64,000 nt of DNA, from NCBI GenBank assembly GCA_037178855.1, contig JASJZC010000002.1, positions 1,860,001 through 1,924,000 on the forward strand. Direction: 5' to 3'. Below the pieces are notes generated by a model, which saw only the letters and a program-made list of their open reading frames with translations, ran no database searches and was not told the origin of the DNA. The position numbers were made by a program, and so were the translations under genes. Source of the stretch: Oscheius sp. JU75. Lineage: Eukaryota; Nematoda; Chromadorea; Rhabditida; Rhabditidae. Shown here piece by piece: positions 12,675-25,537 of the stretch (its first letter is position 1; each line of letters opens with the position of its first letter).

Positions 12675-13428
12675 ATTGTCCAAAGGTACTTACTTCTGTC
12701 CTCTGTGATGTCTATTGTATTTTGAGATGCTCAATCAATGAAGGTCTGAACTCTTCTGTGTTTCTGTCTCTCTACCTCTGTCTCTTAAAAACCGAAAAGT
12801 ACGTAGGGAAAGTGGACAATGGGCTACTAGGGACAGTGGTTTACAGAAAGACAGTGGACTACCACAAAACTTGCGAGATTATCGAGAAATACGCACCCAT
12901 CGTGGATATCTGTCGGAAGCCAAAGTTTGAAAGGTCCAATTATAACAGCAAACTTGGACAGTTAGGCGTTTCAAACAAGAAAAACTTTGTTTCTGTGATG
13001 ATTGGTAGCAAAAGTTTATTGCTTCTGTAGAACAAGCTATACGACAGTTTGCCACGGAAGACAGATGTCTCTGTCTCTATGTCTATCTGTCTTTCTCCCT
13101 CTCTTTCTGTCTCTAATTCTTTGTTTCTCTGTATCTCCGTTTTTCTGTCCCTCTATCACCTACTGTTCTTCCAGCGTTCGCGCTGTTCCTCTATATCCTC
13201 ATAAGGCAGATCTTTATTATTCTAACCATACAAAGAGCGAGTTTGGAGACAATTGAGGCTAAGGAAGATGAACCACCGGCGGTCACTTCAGCACTTAGGG
13301 AAGCGTCTAGAAGCATAAGACACAATTTTCAATAGAATGAGGAGTTCGGACAGATATCTACAGTATCCTGGATGATATGAAGCAGAAGAAGACACACGCA
13401 CACACAATTTTAGAGAAGACATATGGAC
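12675..13428. other. Spacer between convergent genes, no gene recognised
   Basis: Interval between the 3' ends of the DOMON/b561 gene (plus) and mannose-6-phosphate isomerase (minus). It contains CTGTCTCT tracts (about 13065-13155). No supported open frame. Confidence 0.5.
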
Positions 13429-15455
13429 TCAGATAAATCCGTCCAGTTCGGGTTCATCGATAAGAATTCCACTCTCGACTCGCCGCAGTTGGCCTTCTTC
13501 AAAATTCTGAACCTGTTTCAAGCATTTGGTGCTGACAGTCTTACCGTCTCGAAAGGGAGAAAGTCGACGCCGTTCTTGTGACGGACACCGACTACTGTCC
13601 TATTGTCATGGTCTGGTCCCTCCTCGTAGCTGAAGGTCCTGAACGCTTCCAGGTCTTCGGTACAATTAGTCAAGCGCAGTTTCCTTCTGGGAGGGATGTA
13701 AAAAATGTCTCCTCTCTTGACTTCGTGCTCCATGGGCTTCTTCCAGGAGGACTCACTGGGAGAAGGGTCCTCGGTGATGATTGCTCGACCACTGTGGAGA
13801 ACCATGATGGAGCCACAGTTCAGGGCGGGAATGGGGGTGGAGATGGTACCGTGACCGACCTAAACATGGATTCTTAGAGAAACAGAGAGATAGAGAGACA
13901 AAGAGGCAGAGAGACAGTGACTGACTCACCCGAATTCTGTGAAGTTCAAAGTCCTTACAGTCAGTGGCAAAATGATCCACAGCCGGATATCCAGGGACTC
14001 TACTCGGCTGAACCAGATATCTTTCCGGCTCGGTCATCTCATAGTTCAGGACGGAGATCAGTGCCTCTCTGTCGATGTACTTCGGGGTCATAGCTGCTCT
14101 GATTGTATTGTTGGAACATCCGACACATTCGACACATTCTCCGCTCAGGTAGGCGTGAAGTTCTTGAGCCGCATAGTAGCAGCACTCTCCGGGCTCGAGG
14201 ATCATGTGGTTGAGGATGAGGGGAGAGAATACTCCGACGTCGTTAGGGAAGTCGGTTCGCATCTGTCTCATGATTTCCACAGTTTGTTCTTCCACAGCTC
14301 CGCGAACTGAAAGAACATTGTCATTGTCACTATCACTGTCTACTCACCTCCACAGTCCAGCTCCTCAAACAGAGCCTGAATCAATTGTCTCAGATACTCT
14401 GGCTCTCTCGGTGTCATCATGTGGGTGAAGCAACTTTTCAGTAGACTCTTGCAGATAGACTCATTCTCTTGTCTCTTGATAGCCTGGGTCAGATCTTTCG
14501 CTCTAGGACCAAGCAACGCTCTTAGGGATCTGAAGTCTGAAGACAGCGCATCAGTCGAGTAGCATCTTCCGACTTACTTTCTAAATTCTTCAGCATCTCC
14601 TCATGTGGCCGGAATCCACAGAGCAATTGGAATCGTGTGAGAGCATAGGCCAGCTCGGGCTTGTGGTTCTTGTCCGGATAGTTCTTGGGGTCCTTTCGGT
14701 GCAATTCCGCGGCTTGTTCCTGTCAGCTGTCTTTAGAAAAATACCCGAAAGAAATTTACCTTGGTGGGGTGAACTTGAAGGCTCAGGGTTCTTTCGATAG
14801 ACATCACCTTCATGATGAAGGGCAGATGGATGGTCTCGGCCTTGTTGTTATTTGGCTCCCTCTGTTCTTGAGCAATGAAGGTAGAGAGAGGAGTTCCGCA
14901 TTCCATCAACGTAGCTGGGCCGTCGGGATGAGTTCCCATCCATTGCTGAAAAGAGGTTTCTCTCGTTCAAACAGTTGCAAAATTCTCTCTCTCTCACTGT
15001 CTTTTTGTCTCTAATCAGACTACCACGGACTGAAAATTACTTTTCTGGTCATCCAAGCGGATTGACCCCACGTGATATCGTACATCCCCAAAACTCGTTC
15101 AAAAGTCCCGAAAAGAGATTCCGGTAGTCCCAAAATGTCACGTTTTCCCCCCATTTTCAGAGATCAATCTGTCCCCTTTTCAGAGCCTTCTCCAATTTGT
15201 TCGGGTAGTCAATGAGACAGTGACAGAGAGAAATTCGGTCATGGAATGGGGGCAGGCGCACTAGTGTGAGATGTTGAAGGTGACCGGCAGAAAAGAGAAA
15301 GATACCTCAGCATACGGCTGATCCGGATCGATTCGGAACTTCTTGTGCCCGGCTTGGAAGAGTCTGGCCACCTCGCTATTGTGTCCCATCTTTCCCCACG
15401 AGTAGTTGTTGTAATGACCGTGCAGACGCACCATGGCCGGTGTACCCGTCGTCAT
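13429..15455 (-). CDS. MPI: Mannose-6-phosphate isomerase, type I
   Basis: Zn-dependent cytosolic enzyme interconverting mannose-6-phosphate and fructose-6-phosphate, feeding protein glycosylation. The start (ATG 15455) is followed by YSWGKMGHNSEVARLF, as in the family N-terminus. Metal and active-site signatures are present in order: LSLQVHPTK, NHKPELAYALTRFQLLCGFR, and further on AAQELHAYLSGECVEC with SNNTIRA. Exons (minus): 15455-15305, 14942-14755, 14720-14570, 14540-14345, 14310-13930, 13860-13542 and 13509-13429 (approximate). The C-terminus ends ELDGFI. Compared with human MPI nothing essential seems lost. It converges on the DOMON/b561 gene. Confidence 0.88.
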
Positions 15456-17164
15456 CTCTAAACAATTTTTTGGGTGTTTGGACAGAGGAGAAGAGATAGA
15501 GAGACAGAGAGACTGAGAGACACAGAGACAGAGAGAAGAGGGTTGGACAGACACAGCCAAGAGGACTCATTTTCGAAGAAGACGCCTATCAGCCCGATCC
15601 ATCAACCTATATAAGAAGGACTGTCTCTCGGGCCAACTAGAAGACCCAACAGTTCCATCTTCAGTATTTTTCTTTGTCTTGGGTGGTCAAGAAAAATCTC
15701 ATCAGACTCTTATCAGACGCTGCGGTATTGGCTGGGAACCTTTTTTGGATTCGGGACAGAGTTCGGGAGACTGGGTTCAATTGAAATTGTGAGCTAGAGT
15801 GGGCTACCCAGAAGGGGTTGGCAAAGGAATAGGAAGCCATTGGACTTTCAGATCAATTGAAAGAGCTCCTTTTGTCTGCTATTCCTATGAAGCACAGCTC
15901 TTCGCAAAGTATAATATTGCTTCGGTCTACCTATCCCTGAGCCTGCTTATACCGTGACAAGTGTACCAGACCGGCTATGAATTGCGTTTATATATTTTCA
16001 GTTCTCTCAAAATGATCTAGAAATGCCTATTTATGTCTCTTTCTCTCTATTCAAAATGGAAGGACTGTCTGGAAGAAGAGCTAACAATTTCTTGAACTAA
16101 CAAAGTGGGAGTGAGAGCGTACCAGAAGATGCCAACATAAGGGTATTGGACTCATCAAAAGCTTGTATGACTTTCTCAGGTGAAAGAAGTTCAAATTTTA
16201 GCAGCACTCTGGTGGCACACAATGAACTCAAAAATGTTGTAGGTCCTCGTTAAGATACCTGTGCGAAAAGGCGTCTACAAACTACGGACTGGGTATGAAA
16301 TCGTAACACCTTTGTTAATAGACAGTAGAGAATTTTCTAGCGCCTTGCGAGACAGGTCAGACTCGTATCAAAAGAACACTTTTCTTTTTGTGGAAGTTTT
16401 CTGGAAGACTGTCCTCAGACTAGACCAACAAGAAACATTCCGGAGCATAGGTCAGTGCAGCGAAACTACTAAAAAGGATGGGTCATGTCAAATTGAGACA
16501 AAACGAGAAGGACAACCGGACGTAGCTAGTGTGTGGGTGAGAGAATGAACGAGACACTGGAACGAGAAACGACCCGTCGAGACTTCCATTCCCCCAATCT
16601 TTTACGTAACAATTAGATGTTTCAAAATCCTTTTGGACAAGATCAATTGGGTTTTTGAACGAGTTCTCGTGAGAAAAAACTTGATGTGGACAGCCGAGGA
16701 CAACAGATTGGGGTAGGTCAGAAGTTGCAATCAATCAGTTCGAAAGAAGGAGAAAGTCCCCATTGTAAAGCAGTGAGGGGTAGAAAACAAAAAGACCCGC
16801 TTGTTGGCTACAAAAGTGCACAGGAGAAAAAAAAAGGAGCGGAGGTCGGTTCCAGATAACAAGGACCTACAGGAGTACCTAACCTTGAAGTAAAACTGGT
16901 AAAGGGGGGAGAAGAATAGGGGACAGGCTGGCGCAAGTCAGGAGGAGAAAGGTAAATTGGCGGTCAGGGGGTCAGTCGCGGACGTAATTCCGCGCTCCGT
17001 AAGTCCATCTTGGCGGTGCTACCAGCGGCGCCGGAGACGACACGACGTACCAATCAGGTTCAAGGACGATCTTATCGGGTTCGGGCTGGACAGTGAGAAA
17101 GAGAGGGCGAGAGAGGGATGGATTATTGAAGGAAAGCAGAGAGACAGAGAGAGATCAAAAGACT
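15456..17164. other. Intergenic, no gene recognised
   Basis: About 1.7 kb upstream of the isomerase. A TATATAAGAAGG sequence near 15607 could be a core promoter element for the isomerase. CT-rich tracts lie just upstream of its start. Otherwise no coding signal. Confidence 0.4.
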
Positions 17165-17170
17165 AGATTC

Positions 17171-17551
17171 TTATTGATAATAATCATAATCACCATATTC
17201 TCCTTCGTCCATCTCGCACTCTTCTCTCTTTAAAGGCTTCGGCGGGGGCGGCGGAGTAGGCTCGTACTGTCTATCGTATTCCTCGACCAGCTGTCGCAGA
17301 GTGTCGACATGAGCCAGCAGAATAGACGTACTTCCATCGTTGTCGATCGGCAGCACCTACAGGATCCAAAATATTCAAAAATTCAAAAAGGCTCAAACCT
17401 GACTGTGTTGGAAGAGAGGAACACCAATCCATTGGTCCAGGTCGTGGGCTGTCGGCTTCTGACTGTTAAGGTAGCGCAAGGTGTGGTCCATCAGATCGGG
17501 GCAGCCTTCTTCCGGCAAGTAGAGGTAAGGAGTATTTTTGTCGTCGCTCAT
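17171..17551 (-). CDS. Small hypothetical protein with proline run and acidic C-terminus
   Basis: Two exons (17551-17398 and 17356-17171) joined in frame give about 112 residues beginning MSDDKNTPYLYLPEEGCPDL and ending EYGDYDYYQ. A helical middle (HVDTLRQLVEEYDRQYEP) is followed by a PPPPPK run and an acidic Tyr-rich tail. There is no signal peptide or membrane segment. The intron is 41 nt with a TGTAG acceptor. I do not recognise the family; a small subunit of a nuclear complex is one possibility, but that is only a guess. Confidence 0.55.
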
Positions 17552-18124
17552 TGGTGGCTGTTGAGGAAAGAGTGAGCTCTGCTTCCATTGGAGGGAAATT
17601 GTTAGAACTTGTCAAGTGATTAGACTGTTTTGAAGCGAAACCTTCTTGAAAGTTTCAAAGTTTCGCGAAAGCAAGCTCCTTTGTGTAAAAGTTACTAATG
17701 ACACTCCCTGTTTTTAAGATCGCTTTCGAATCTCTGGAAGCTTCAGGGCGATCACACAGTTTTTTTTTCGGGACCATAGAGTATTGTTTCAACAAAAAAC
17801 TAGAAGATGGTCTCCCCGGGCCCCGTTGTCAGCTCCGCGTATTTATGTTCAAAACAACGCCGCTCCTCACCCTCTGTTTTCTTCAATTGTTTCTTTCTGC
17901 CTTGAGATAAACTTGGATAGTTATTTCAAGTATTCTTATCATTTTTTTTTCCGGGGAAAACCTCCTTTTCCGTGATCATTTTGTATCGAGCGTTCTGCTT
18001 GAAATTCTTCTTTCGTCGGCTCATCCTCATAGATTATTCATTTATCTTTGAGCCAGAGACTGACAAAGACAGACGGACCGTTCCAAGAGAACACAATGTG
18101 CACTCTGGATCCCCTCAGCCATCT

Positions 18125-18338
18125 TTATTTCGAGTTCTTAAGACAGACGTTGGATGCCTTCAGAGCTGCTTGGCACTTGGCCTGGTCAACGCTCTTCTCC
18201 GAACAGGCCACGAAGGCTTTCCATTCGATGTCATACTTGACTCCCTCCAAATTCTTCTTCTCTCTCGGGTGGTGAAGAAGCCTTGGATGGGGAAGCTGCC
18301 TTTACCGGTGGCTTCTGCTCCTTCTGCTGACGAGGCAT
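18125..18338 (-). CDS. Possible very small Cys-repeat protein (C-x9-C-x9-C)
   Basis: The ATG at 18338 opens MPRQQKEQKPP. With a 46-nt intron this joins KKNLEGVKYDIEWKAF and then a stretch with cysteines spaced C-x9-C-x9-C, stopping at 18125. The total is about 52 residues. The cysteine spacing recalls mitochondrial intermembrane-space CX9C proteins, but only three cysteines are present and the acceptor is not typical. Weakly supported. Confidence 0.3.
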
Positions 18339-18953
18339 CCTTCGACTGTGGTCAGTAGTTCAATTAGAACGTGAGGAACTTTTGGACGTGATATATGTGC
18401 TATGGTAATTTGATGGAAAAGTTTGGAACGTTTGTATTTCGTGTTGAAGGAAGCGTAGAGGGAAAACTTACTGAGCTTTCACAGCTTTGTTTGACAAATG
18501 TCTTGCAAAAAATCGTGAAATGCGCTCTTGTAAATCTGGCACTGAATCCCTTCATACTGGTCACTGTCACTCTCTCTCCAGAGGGAACAAAGGATCTATC
18601 TCACAGTCTGTGAATCAGTCTCTCCCAGTTGCTGCCAGACAGACAAAAGATAATGTATGTCTTCTGTCCTAATCCTCCTGTGGCACTGAACTACATTCTT
18701 CCAAAGTCCTCTCAGTTCCAAGCAAAAAGTCAGAACAATTTATTCAGGAAGATCAAACGAGACGTGTTGACGACTGCGATGACACAAAGGTTCCATATCC
18801 TTTTCAGTGTTCCATGGCTGAAACCGAGGATGTGACACGGGATGACCATAACATGCGAGGAAGAACAGAAAGAGGGAGAGACGTGCAAGATACAACCAAA
18901 GAAGAGTGAAAAGTTCATTCCATAGAAGAATAGTGTCATGCAATAGTACGTAC

Positions 18954-20245
18954 AGTTCGGCTACGATGCGGCTCCTTATTGGATCGAACCTGAAGAGAGC
19001 AGGCTCGAGTCGGCTGTTGTATGACTGTTCGACAGGTGACGCTGGAGGAAGAGTGCTCACTGTGTCTCTTCCTCAGCCCGAATTGAACGAAGAGACAGCG
19101 ACGGAGCTGAAAAGGTGTCTAGTCTCTCTGCCTCTTTGTTTTTTGACATTGGCTCTCTGTCTCTCTGCTTACCTGAGTATCTGTGATGAATGAGAGTATC
19201 GGATCAATAATGATCCTTAAGACCAGTGTGAACTTGACGAAGGCCATAATATGCATCAGCTCCCAGAAATGATGCATCAGAAAGCATTTGTCGGCGTGGT
19301 TCAGACGGAAGACACACCTAAAACTTTGGTTATTATGTCAAAATGACCAGTCTTACCAAAGAACGTACAGTAGCTGAAGTACTGCAAAGTTCACAATGTT
19401 GAGAGTCAGTTTCCACAAGGGGAAGTGTCTTCGGAGACGGACAGTTCTTGAATTGTTGCTGTTTTGTGATTTCTTGCTATCTTTGCTGATTTTCAGAGAT
19501 TTCCGCTGTCCACGTTTGATGACCACAACTGAAGGCAAGTACTGTCACTGTCACAGTCACTTTCTCTCACCCGTGGTAAAGAAGACCAGTAGAGTCATAC
19601 AGTAGACAGCGATCGTGATGATATGTCTCACTCTGTACATGGATCTGAGGCACGTCTCTATCCTACAGCCTGACCACTCTGTCAGGCTCGGAATCCTTAC
19701 AAAGGCCGTCGCTCCAGCCGCGTAGCTGACCATCACTATGTAGACCAGCCAGCTGAAACTGTCTCTGTCCAAACGTTTGAATGAACTATGCTACCTGAAG
19801 ACGATGATGTGACAGCACCGTCTCATAGTGAAGACGTCCTTCGAATGGAGCGGCTTCCAAATACAAATCAGTTTGATGATTGACAGAGCCACATAGGAGA
19901 CCATTGCTGTCCAGAAGGATCCGATAAAGACGGACTCGATCAGAATGACCACATCGCGACTGATGACATCGGCCAGGAGGACATAGAGACAGACACCGAT
20001 GGCCACCAGCGTGGACAGGAGATCACTGATAGCTCGGTTGAGCAGTAGTATATAACACTTGCGAGAGACCCGTTTGCTTGATATTGCCTGAAACGTGGTT
20101 GTTTTGTAGATATGGGGTGTCTTACTCGAAAAACTACAGAAATGTACAGTGTGGTGACAATGTTGGCCAGTAGGGCCATCGGAAGCATGGCCCAGCCGAA
20201 GTAGGTACGGAAAACGTACTCAACTTGAGCATGGTTCTCGGTGCT
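18954..20245 (-). CDS. Rhodopsin-family G-protein-coupled receptor, ends incomplete
   Basis: A seven-helix receptor read through several minus-strand exons: TM1 in WAMLPMALLANIVTTLYISV, TM2 in LLNRAISDLLSTLVAIGVCL, TM3 ending SIIKLICIWKPLHSKD (the position of the usual DRY motif), a TM4/5 exon at about 19760-19575, TM6 in LWKLTLNIVNFAVLQLLYVLW, and TM7 in the 19320-19185 exon. The exon at 19055-18954 gives a cytoplasmic tail and ends at a GTACGT donor; without splicing the frame stops at 18740. The first exon, before 20245, was not found. The ligand is unknown. The style resembles nematode orphan neuropeptide-type receptors. Confidence 0.65.
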
Positions 20246-20840
20246 CTGGAAATGGTTTTATTACAATGGTTCTGTCAAACTATGGTCTCTAGATTGTCTT
20301 TGAAGTGTCTCTGTAACAGCTTTCCTGTCCAGATCGATCTGTCACCTCCTTAACGTGTCAGCCTGCCAGTAAGTATAGCCTATCATTGTCAAACTCAGAC
20401 TAACACTCTCTCATACTGTCTCCGTATACCTGTCAGCCCTGTTCCTCTGTCCCTGACATCTCTGTCGACTCTCATTGCGTCATGTCAACCTGCGTATTTT
20501 TTTAACCTTGTCATTCTGCCACTTTCCTGGTCTATGCCGGTCAATCCGCCACCTCCACAAACTGTCAGACACGTGCACTTTCTCTGTTATTAGCTTTTCC
20601 TATCCAGCTCGACCAGATACAGCTTTTACTGTGTCTGTCAACAGATTCTAAGCATGTCATTACCTTATTCTTCCCCTGTCAATTGGTCAGTTCCTCATGT
20701 TCCTCTGTCACCTGTACCTGTCAATCTGGTCACTTGGCATGTCATGGTTGATTTGAGGACAGCTAACAAATTAGCAGAACAACAGGGCTGGAAAAAACCA
20801 TCGGCTTCGTCCAGAATCTAGTGTTGGCCTTTTTCAACTC
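20246..20840. other. TGTCA-rich non-coding stretch
   Basis: About 500 nt upstream of the first visible receptor exon, dominated by irregularly spaced TGTCA/CTGTCA words. No coding signal. It may be an intron separating a missing first receptor exon. Confidence 0.5.
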
Positions 20841-21049
20841 TATCTTTTGCTATCCAGACTCACCAAATGAGGACTGTCGATCAGTAGGAACAGTTCTACG
20901 GTTAGATTGAGGTCTAGACAATTTGGAATCATTGAGAAGAGAGAAACGATCACACAGCGGCCGAACGATTCCAAGAGAATAGACCTAATCAAAAGGAACA
21001 GGACAGATAATTGTCCAAATTCGAACACTAGACTCCGAAGATTCGATAC

Positions 21050-21299
21050 AAAAAAAGTTCTGGTTGCCTCCCGGTTGACCCCGAGAAGGCTGATCCAAAA
21101 AGTTTGGTTGCGACACATAGTCGAGCTATGGTCGGAATCCCTTAGTACCTTGAGATACTGGGTAAAAACCGACGATTTGACAATTGGTCGGGGTAATCTA
21201 TTGCTCTGACTGACGAGATAATGCAGCTGCAGCCGTCAGTTCTCTAGGGGCTAGAGACACAGAGGACAGCCAGATAGTACAGTTTGTGTCGCTGTCTTT
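21050..21299 (-). repeat. Interspersed repeat, copy B
   Basis: Reverse-complement counterpart of 11714-11960. Shared landmarks include CAACCAAACTTTTTGGATCA, TCTCGGGGTCAACCGG and the CCCCTAGAGAACTG block. It lies in a gene-poor region. Confidence 0.8.
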
Positions 21300-24200
21300 C
21301 CACTGAATTCACAGCGGTGTTTGGTACAGTCCAAAAAAACCTCGGGACCACTAGGGAAGACTGATAGTGCTCTGATCCTGCACAAAGTTCTGATTGACAG
21401 AGTGACAGAGGCAGAGGTCGAGACACTTTTCCTAACTATACATGGCCTACATTGTTCCAGGGTACAACTAGCGGATGCAAGACTGTCCCAGACCCAGACC
21501 AGATGCTACGACTCCCTCAGGCGAATCATGAAGCTGCTGAAGTCAAGTCAAGACTCTACGTGACTCTCCAATCCAGATATCGTGACGAGAACACCCTGGA
21601 GCTCTCAAACAAGCTACCAATGAATTAGAAACGAACCAGATGCAATCTGAAGGCTGTAAACCTGAACTATTCGAGAAGAACCTCTCTGAGGAGCTCAAAA
21701 GAGGACTCCTGCCCCCCTACTTCCTACTGTGGTCTGTACTTCTAGCCAACTCTGCTCTTATACGTCTCTCTGCTTTTCGGTTGACCCAGTGCCTGCTGCG
21801 ATCCTCTGTCTCTCTCTATGTCATTTCTTTCCAAGTATACAGCGTCACTATGGTATTTTTGTCTCTCTGTCCCCTTGTCTCTCCCCAAACTCACTAAGTG
21901 AAAGTCGATTCGCTCCTGAACAGTCAAATTCGTAAAGCAGTCCGTCCGGCCCATCTCGGCATATTCGATCGGCTGAAAAGAGGTAGAAATTACTCGAAGA
22001 ATAGCTTAATTTATTGCTATGTTCATTAAATCAGTGACATCAAAATGATGACAGAAGCATGTTTACTCCAGAAGAGGGATGTTCGAACCTTAGACGGGCT
22101 CCGTGTCCTCTCCATTTTGTCCCAGAGTAACTGTACAAAAGGTGAGGTCATGGCTGCTCGTGGTGGGTAGCGGAAATTAATTGAATACAGAGGGGAGGAG
22201 ATATTGCATTACCCTGGAGGGAATGTGTTCCCTTCCACTCAAAAGAGCGCAAGATTTTTGGGGGTTCTTTGAGGCGGAATGAGGTCAAAATGTCTTAATT
22301 AGGAATCTGGGCAAAGTTTTTGGTTCAAAGGGCATTGGGACAAAGAGACAGAGACAGAGACAGAGAGTAAGCAAGACGGGATGGCTTTTTATAGTCGTGC
22401 CCAAATTTCAATATTTTGATTGCTCCAGAATTGCCGCGAGCACAACAACAAACATTTACGTGAGTGTTTCGAAGCCCGCTAATGTGTAGTTTACGCTGTT
22501 TATACAGCTTGTATTTTGGAGAGATTGAGCGGATTTCTGATCGAGAAGTGAAAACGGACTGAAGGGGTCAACAGAAGCAAAATCAAGTGCTTTTTGATGG
22601 GAGAAAAATCTTAAATTGCGCTAATTGGATCACGGAGCAAAAGATGAGCCGGTGGTCAAGGAGCAACTTAGAATGAGGAGGAGGACAAAACAAGGTGGAT
22701 ATTCGCGTCGAGTGTTTGGAACTAAGGTCTAGAAGTCTCAAGAAGAATGACGACAGAAACAGAAATAGATAGAGGGACAGAGAAACCTAATGATCTTTAC
22801 TCTAAACCATTCCCCTTGTTTGTCCTTCTTGAACTCAGAAGACAGTTACCAATTCGTGACGTAGCATACCCCCACAAGACAGTGTAATTTATCGCGTCGT
22901 CCTTTTTCCGAAACGACCGTGACTTCCGTAACACCTGATATCAAATCAATCCGTAATCCAATTGTGGCGGCGCCAAGTTCCAGTCTCTTTTTCGTTTACG
23001 TGCGCGCGCCGAGTCATTGTTTCAAAAATGATTGCGGAGACGAGAGAGACTTTACACACTGAGGAATGGCCCTAGGTGACACTGATGAGAAAGGGAGTGT
23101 GGGATTGATCGAGTGACTGATTCCAAAAGGTGTGAGAGAGTGGGTAAATAATGGCTAATGGGATCGGGAGCAAGTGGTCAAGACAGCTTCCATTCTCCCC
23201 CTCGAACCTCTCGACTTTCTGAAAATAGATCGTGCCTCTGTATATTTTTGTCTTTCTGTCTCTCTGTGACCTCCCCTTCAAAGTTTTCGGAAGTCTTAAA
23301 CCCTGTTTACAACTCGACCAATCTGTCCCTAATTCCGCGTTCGACTGTCCACTCCCAGTAGACAATAGACGCTAAAAACAGCTGCTGGCTATCAGAACAA
23401 AGACTCTGTTTGTAACATTCCAAAGCCTACAGAATCTTGACCCCCTAGCTTAAAAGAATTCGTACAACAAAAGAGGTCGTCTTCCAGGAGGGCACGTGCC
23501 AGAGAACTGGTAGAACCTGTCAATCTGGTTATGCTACAAGGGTCAAGAGGGCGACTGGACTATGTGATACGGGAGTGTGGTCGAGGTGGTCAATCGAATC
23601 AGTTAGAGGCCTTACGGAGAGACAGAGAGACGGAGAATGACTGAGACTGTCAAGTACAACTGCTGAACAATTGAATCTGTCAGAAAAAGAGTGAGGACAT
23701 GACCAAGAGCCTGGAGCTCGAACTGTGGCCCTATTTTTAGCCCCTGCTGATTGTCCCTAATCCGACATTAGTTTTCTATAAAATAATTGAAAAATGGATA
23801 GGCGGAGATTAGATCGGAAAATATTGAAACTGCTATAAACACTTTGCTAAAGAGCACTAGCAGGGTGTCTTCGTTCGGGATCACACCTCAAAGGCTCTTG
23901 TTTTTTTTATCCAATGGACCTTGGCTTGCAAAGTTGCAGTTTCTAATAGTGACCAAAGCACAACTCGGAGTCTTAGTGAATTCAGGATAGGGCAACATGG
24001 GATCCGAAAAATGAGTAGTGCCTAGTTTGAAGCGTGTCTACCGCCTATCCTCGCCTTACAGTTTGCTAGGAACGTCCGTTTGTGACACATGTCAGGGAAC
24101 ATCCCGGATAATATTTGAGTTTCCGTAGTCTTTCTGTTAAGAGTTGTCCTAGATTAGAGTTGACAAATCGAGTCAGAAAAGAGTCGAACAGTTCAAATTG

Positions 24201-25537
24201 TGCAAAGAACAATGGAACACTGAATGGTTCAACAATTTCGAACATGCAAACGTTGAATTCTCAGCCTGAAGGACTGAACGTGGGTCCTGTCACGAAACTA
24301 CTGGCTTATGGTAGTGACCTCTTTTTGAACAAAATTCAAGGACGACCACAATTTTTCAGTTAGTCAGCAAGATATTTTTAGAGTATTCAACCCACAATTC
24401 GTTTTAGTGAACTACCGCTTTCGAGGCATCAAAAAGTTAGTTGTCCTGTAAAGAATGGTAAGGGGGTAGTGAAACAAAAACAGTGGTTAAAGGAAGAGAT
24501 AGTGGGACAGAAAAAGAACGTGGAAGCCCATTGACGTAAGCTGTGTCTGAGCCTGCTAACTATAAAAAGGAAAATGTTTCCAGAGGCTATAATCCCGAAA
24601 GACAGCGCGCAAACATCGAGAGATGACAAAATTAACTCACATACATTTGCTCGAGATCCTCCATGTCAGCATTTGAATTGAACTATGGTCGAAATTGTGG
24701 CTAGGCTGGTTGAAAAATCTCCAAATATTGCGGGGTGAGACGAGAGACGACCGCCTTCCTTTTAGGTAGTGGGGGAAGAACAAGGAACTTTAAAAGGGGA
24801 GAGAAGACTGGCGCCAAGGGCTGAACATTGAACACACAGGAAGACAGAGACGGGGAAAAGAGTGATGAGACCAATGAAACTGAGAATACGAATTTCCGGA
24901 GAAGTAGGAGAGCCGAAGACTACTGGCCAGAGAGCCTAAAATGATTTCGTTTGCTTGAAAACAGTACTGGAAGAAGTTATAAGGCAGAGAGACCAAAGGA
25001 CATTGAGAGAGAGACAGAGAGACAGCCGAGTTGAGCTACTGAACACGGAAACCTGGACAAAAGAGTGAGTAACAAACCGAATCAGAATGGAAGTATTAAG
25101 TCGGAAAGTTCATTGGAACTCAACCTCGAAGTGGTAGCCTCGAAGTGCGTGGAATGAATACAGAGGTCGCGGTAGTCTGGTTTTTTAGTCTTTCAAGAAA
25201 GTAGTTTTCAGTGAGTTCTGAAGAGAAGATCGTCCAACAGCACTCAGAAGTGCCCAAAAGTGGGCTGACCTTCACTTTTCACGCTTCGGGCTTTTTCCTC
25301 GTTTTTTTTCCCTGAATTTCTCAAATTTGGTAACAGAACTCAAAAACAACGTCAAAACAAGAAAAAAAACTCCGGCAACTAGGCTCAAATTGCCAAAAAA
25401 GCATTATTTTTTGCTCTTCGCGCCATTTTCATTCGAATAATGTGAACTAGGATGAGTCCCGCTTACCCAATACAGATACATAAGGTTGTCATTAGATACA
25501 AGTATCTTGAAAGAACCTACAGAGACCGAGGCATTTA
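21300..25537. other. Gene-poor region
   Basis: About 4.2 kb without a supported gene. One possible plus-strand terminal exon lies at about 21458-21608 (after a TTGTTCCAG acceptor) and encodes a hydrophilic peptide containing PDPDQMLRLPQANHEAAEV and ending LSNKLPMN, with no partner exon found. GA- and CT-rich tracts are scattered (22340-22370, 23230-23275, 25005-25025). A GC-richer block with GTGCGCGCGCC lies near 23005 and might mark a promoter. Confidence 0.45.

Noticed and set aside
13002-13256. Leu/Ser-rich plus-strand frame
   Set aside because: It is translation of a CTGTCTCT microsatellite, with no family similarity.
15376-15570. Upstream ATG and hydrophobic start for mannose-6-phosphate isomerase
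   Set aside because: The hydrophobic stretch is translated CTCTGT repeat. No splice joins it in frame, and the start at 15455 fits the family N-terminus.
20840-21118. Minus-strand Leu-rich frame as the first receptor exon
   Set aside because: Its start lies in interspersed repeat copy B and no in-frame junction to the receptor exon at 20245 was found.
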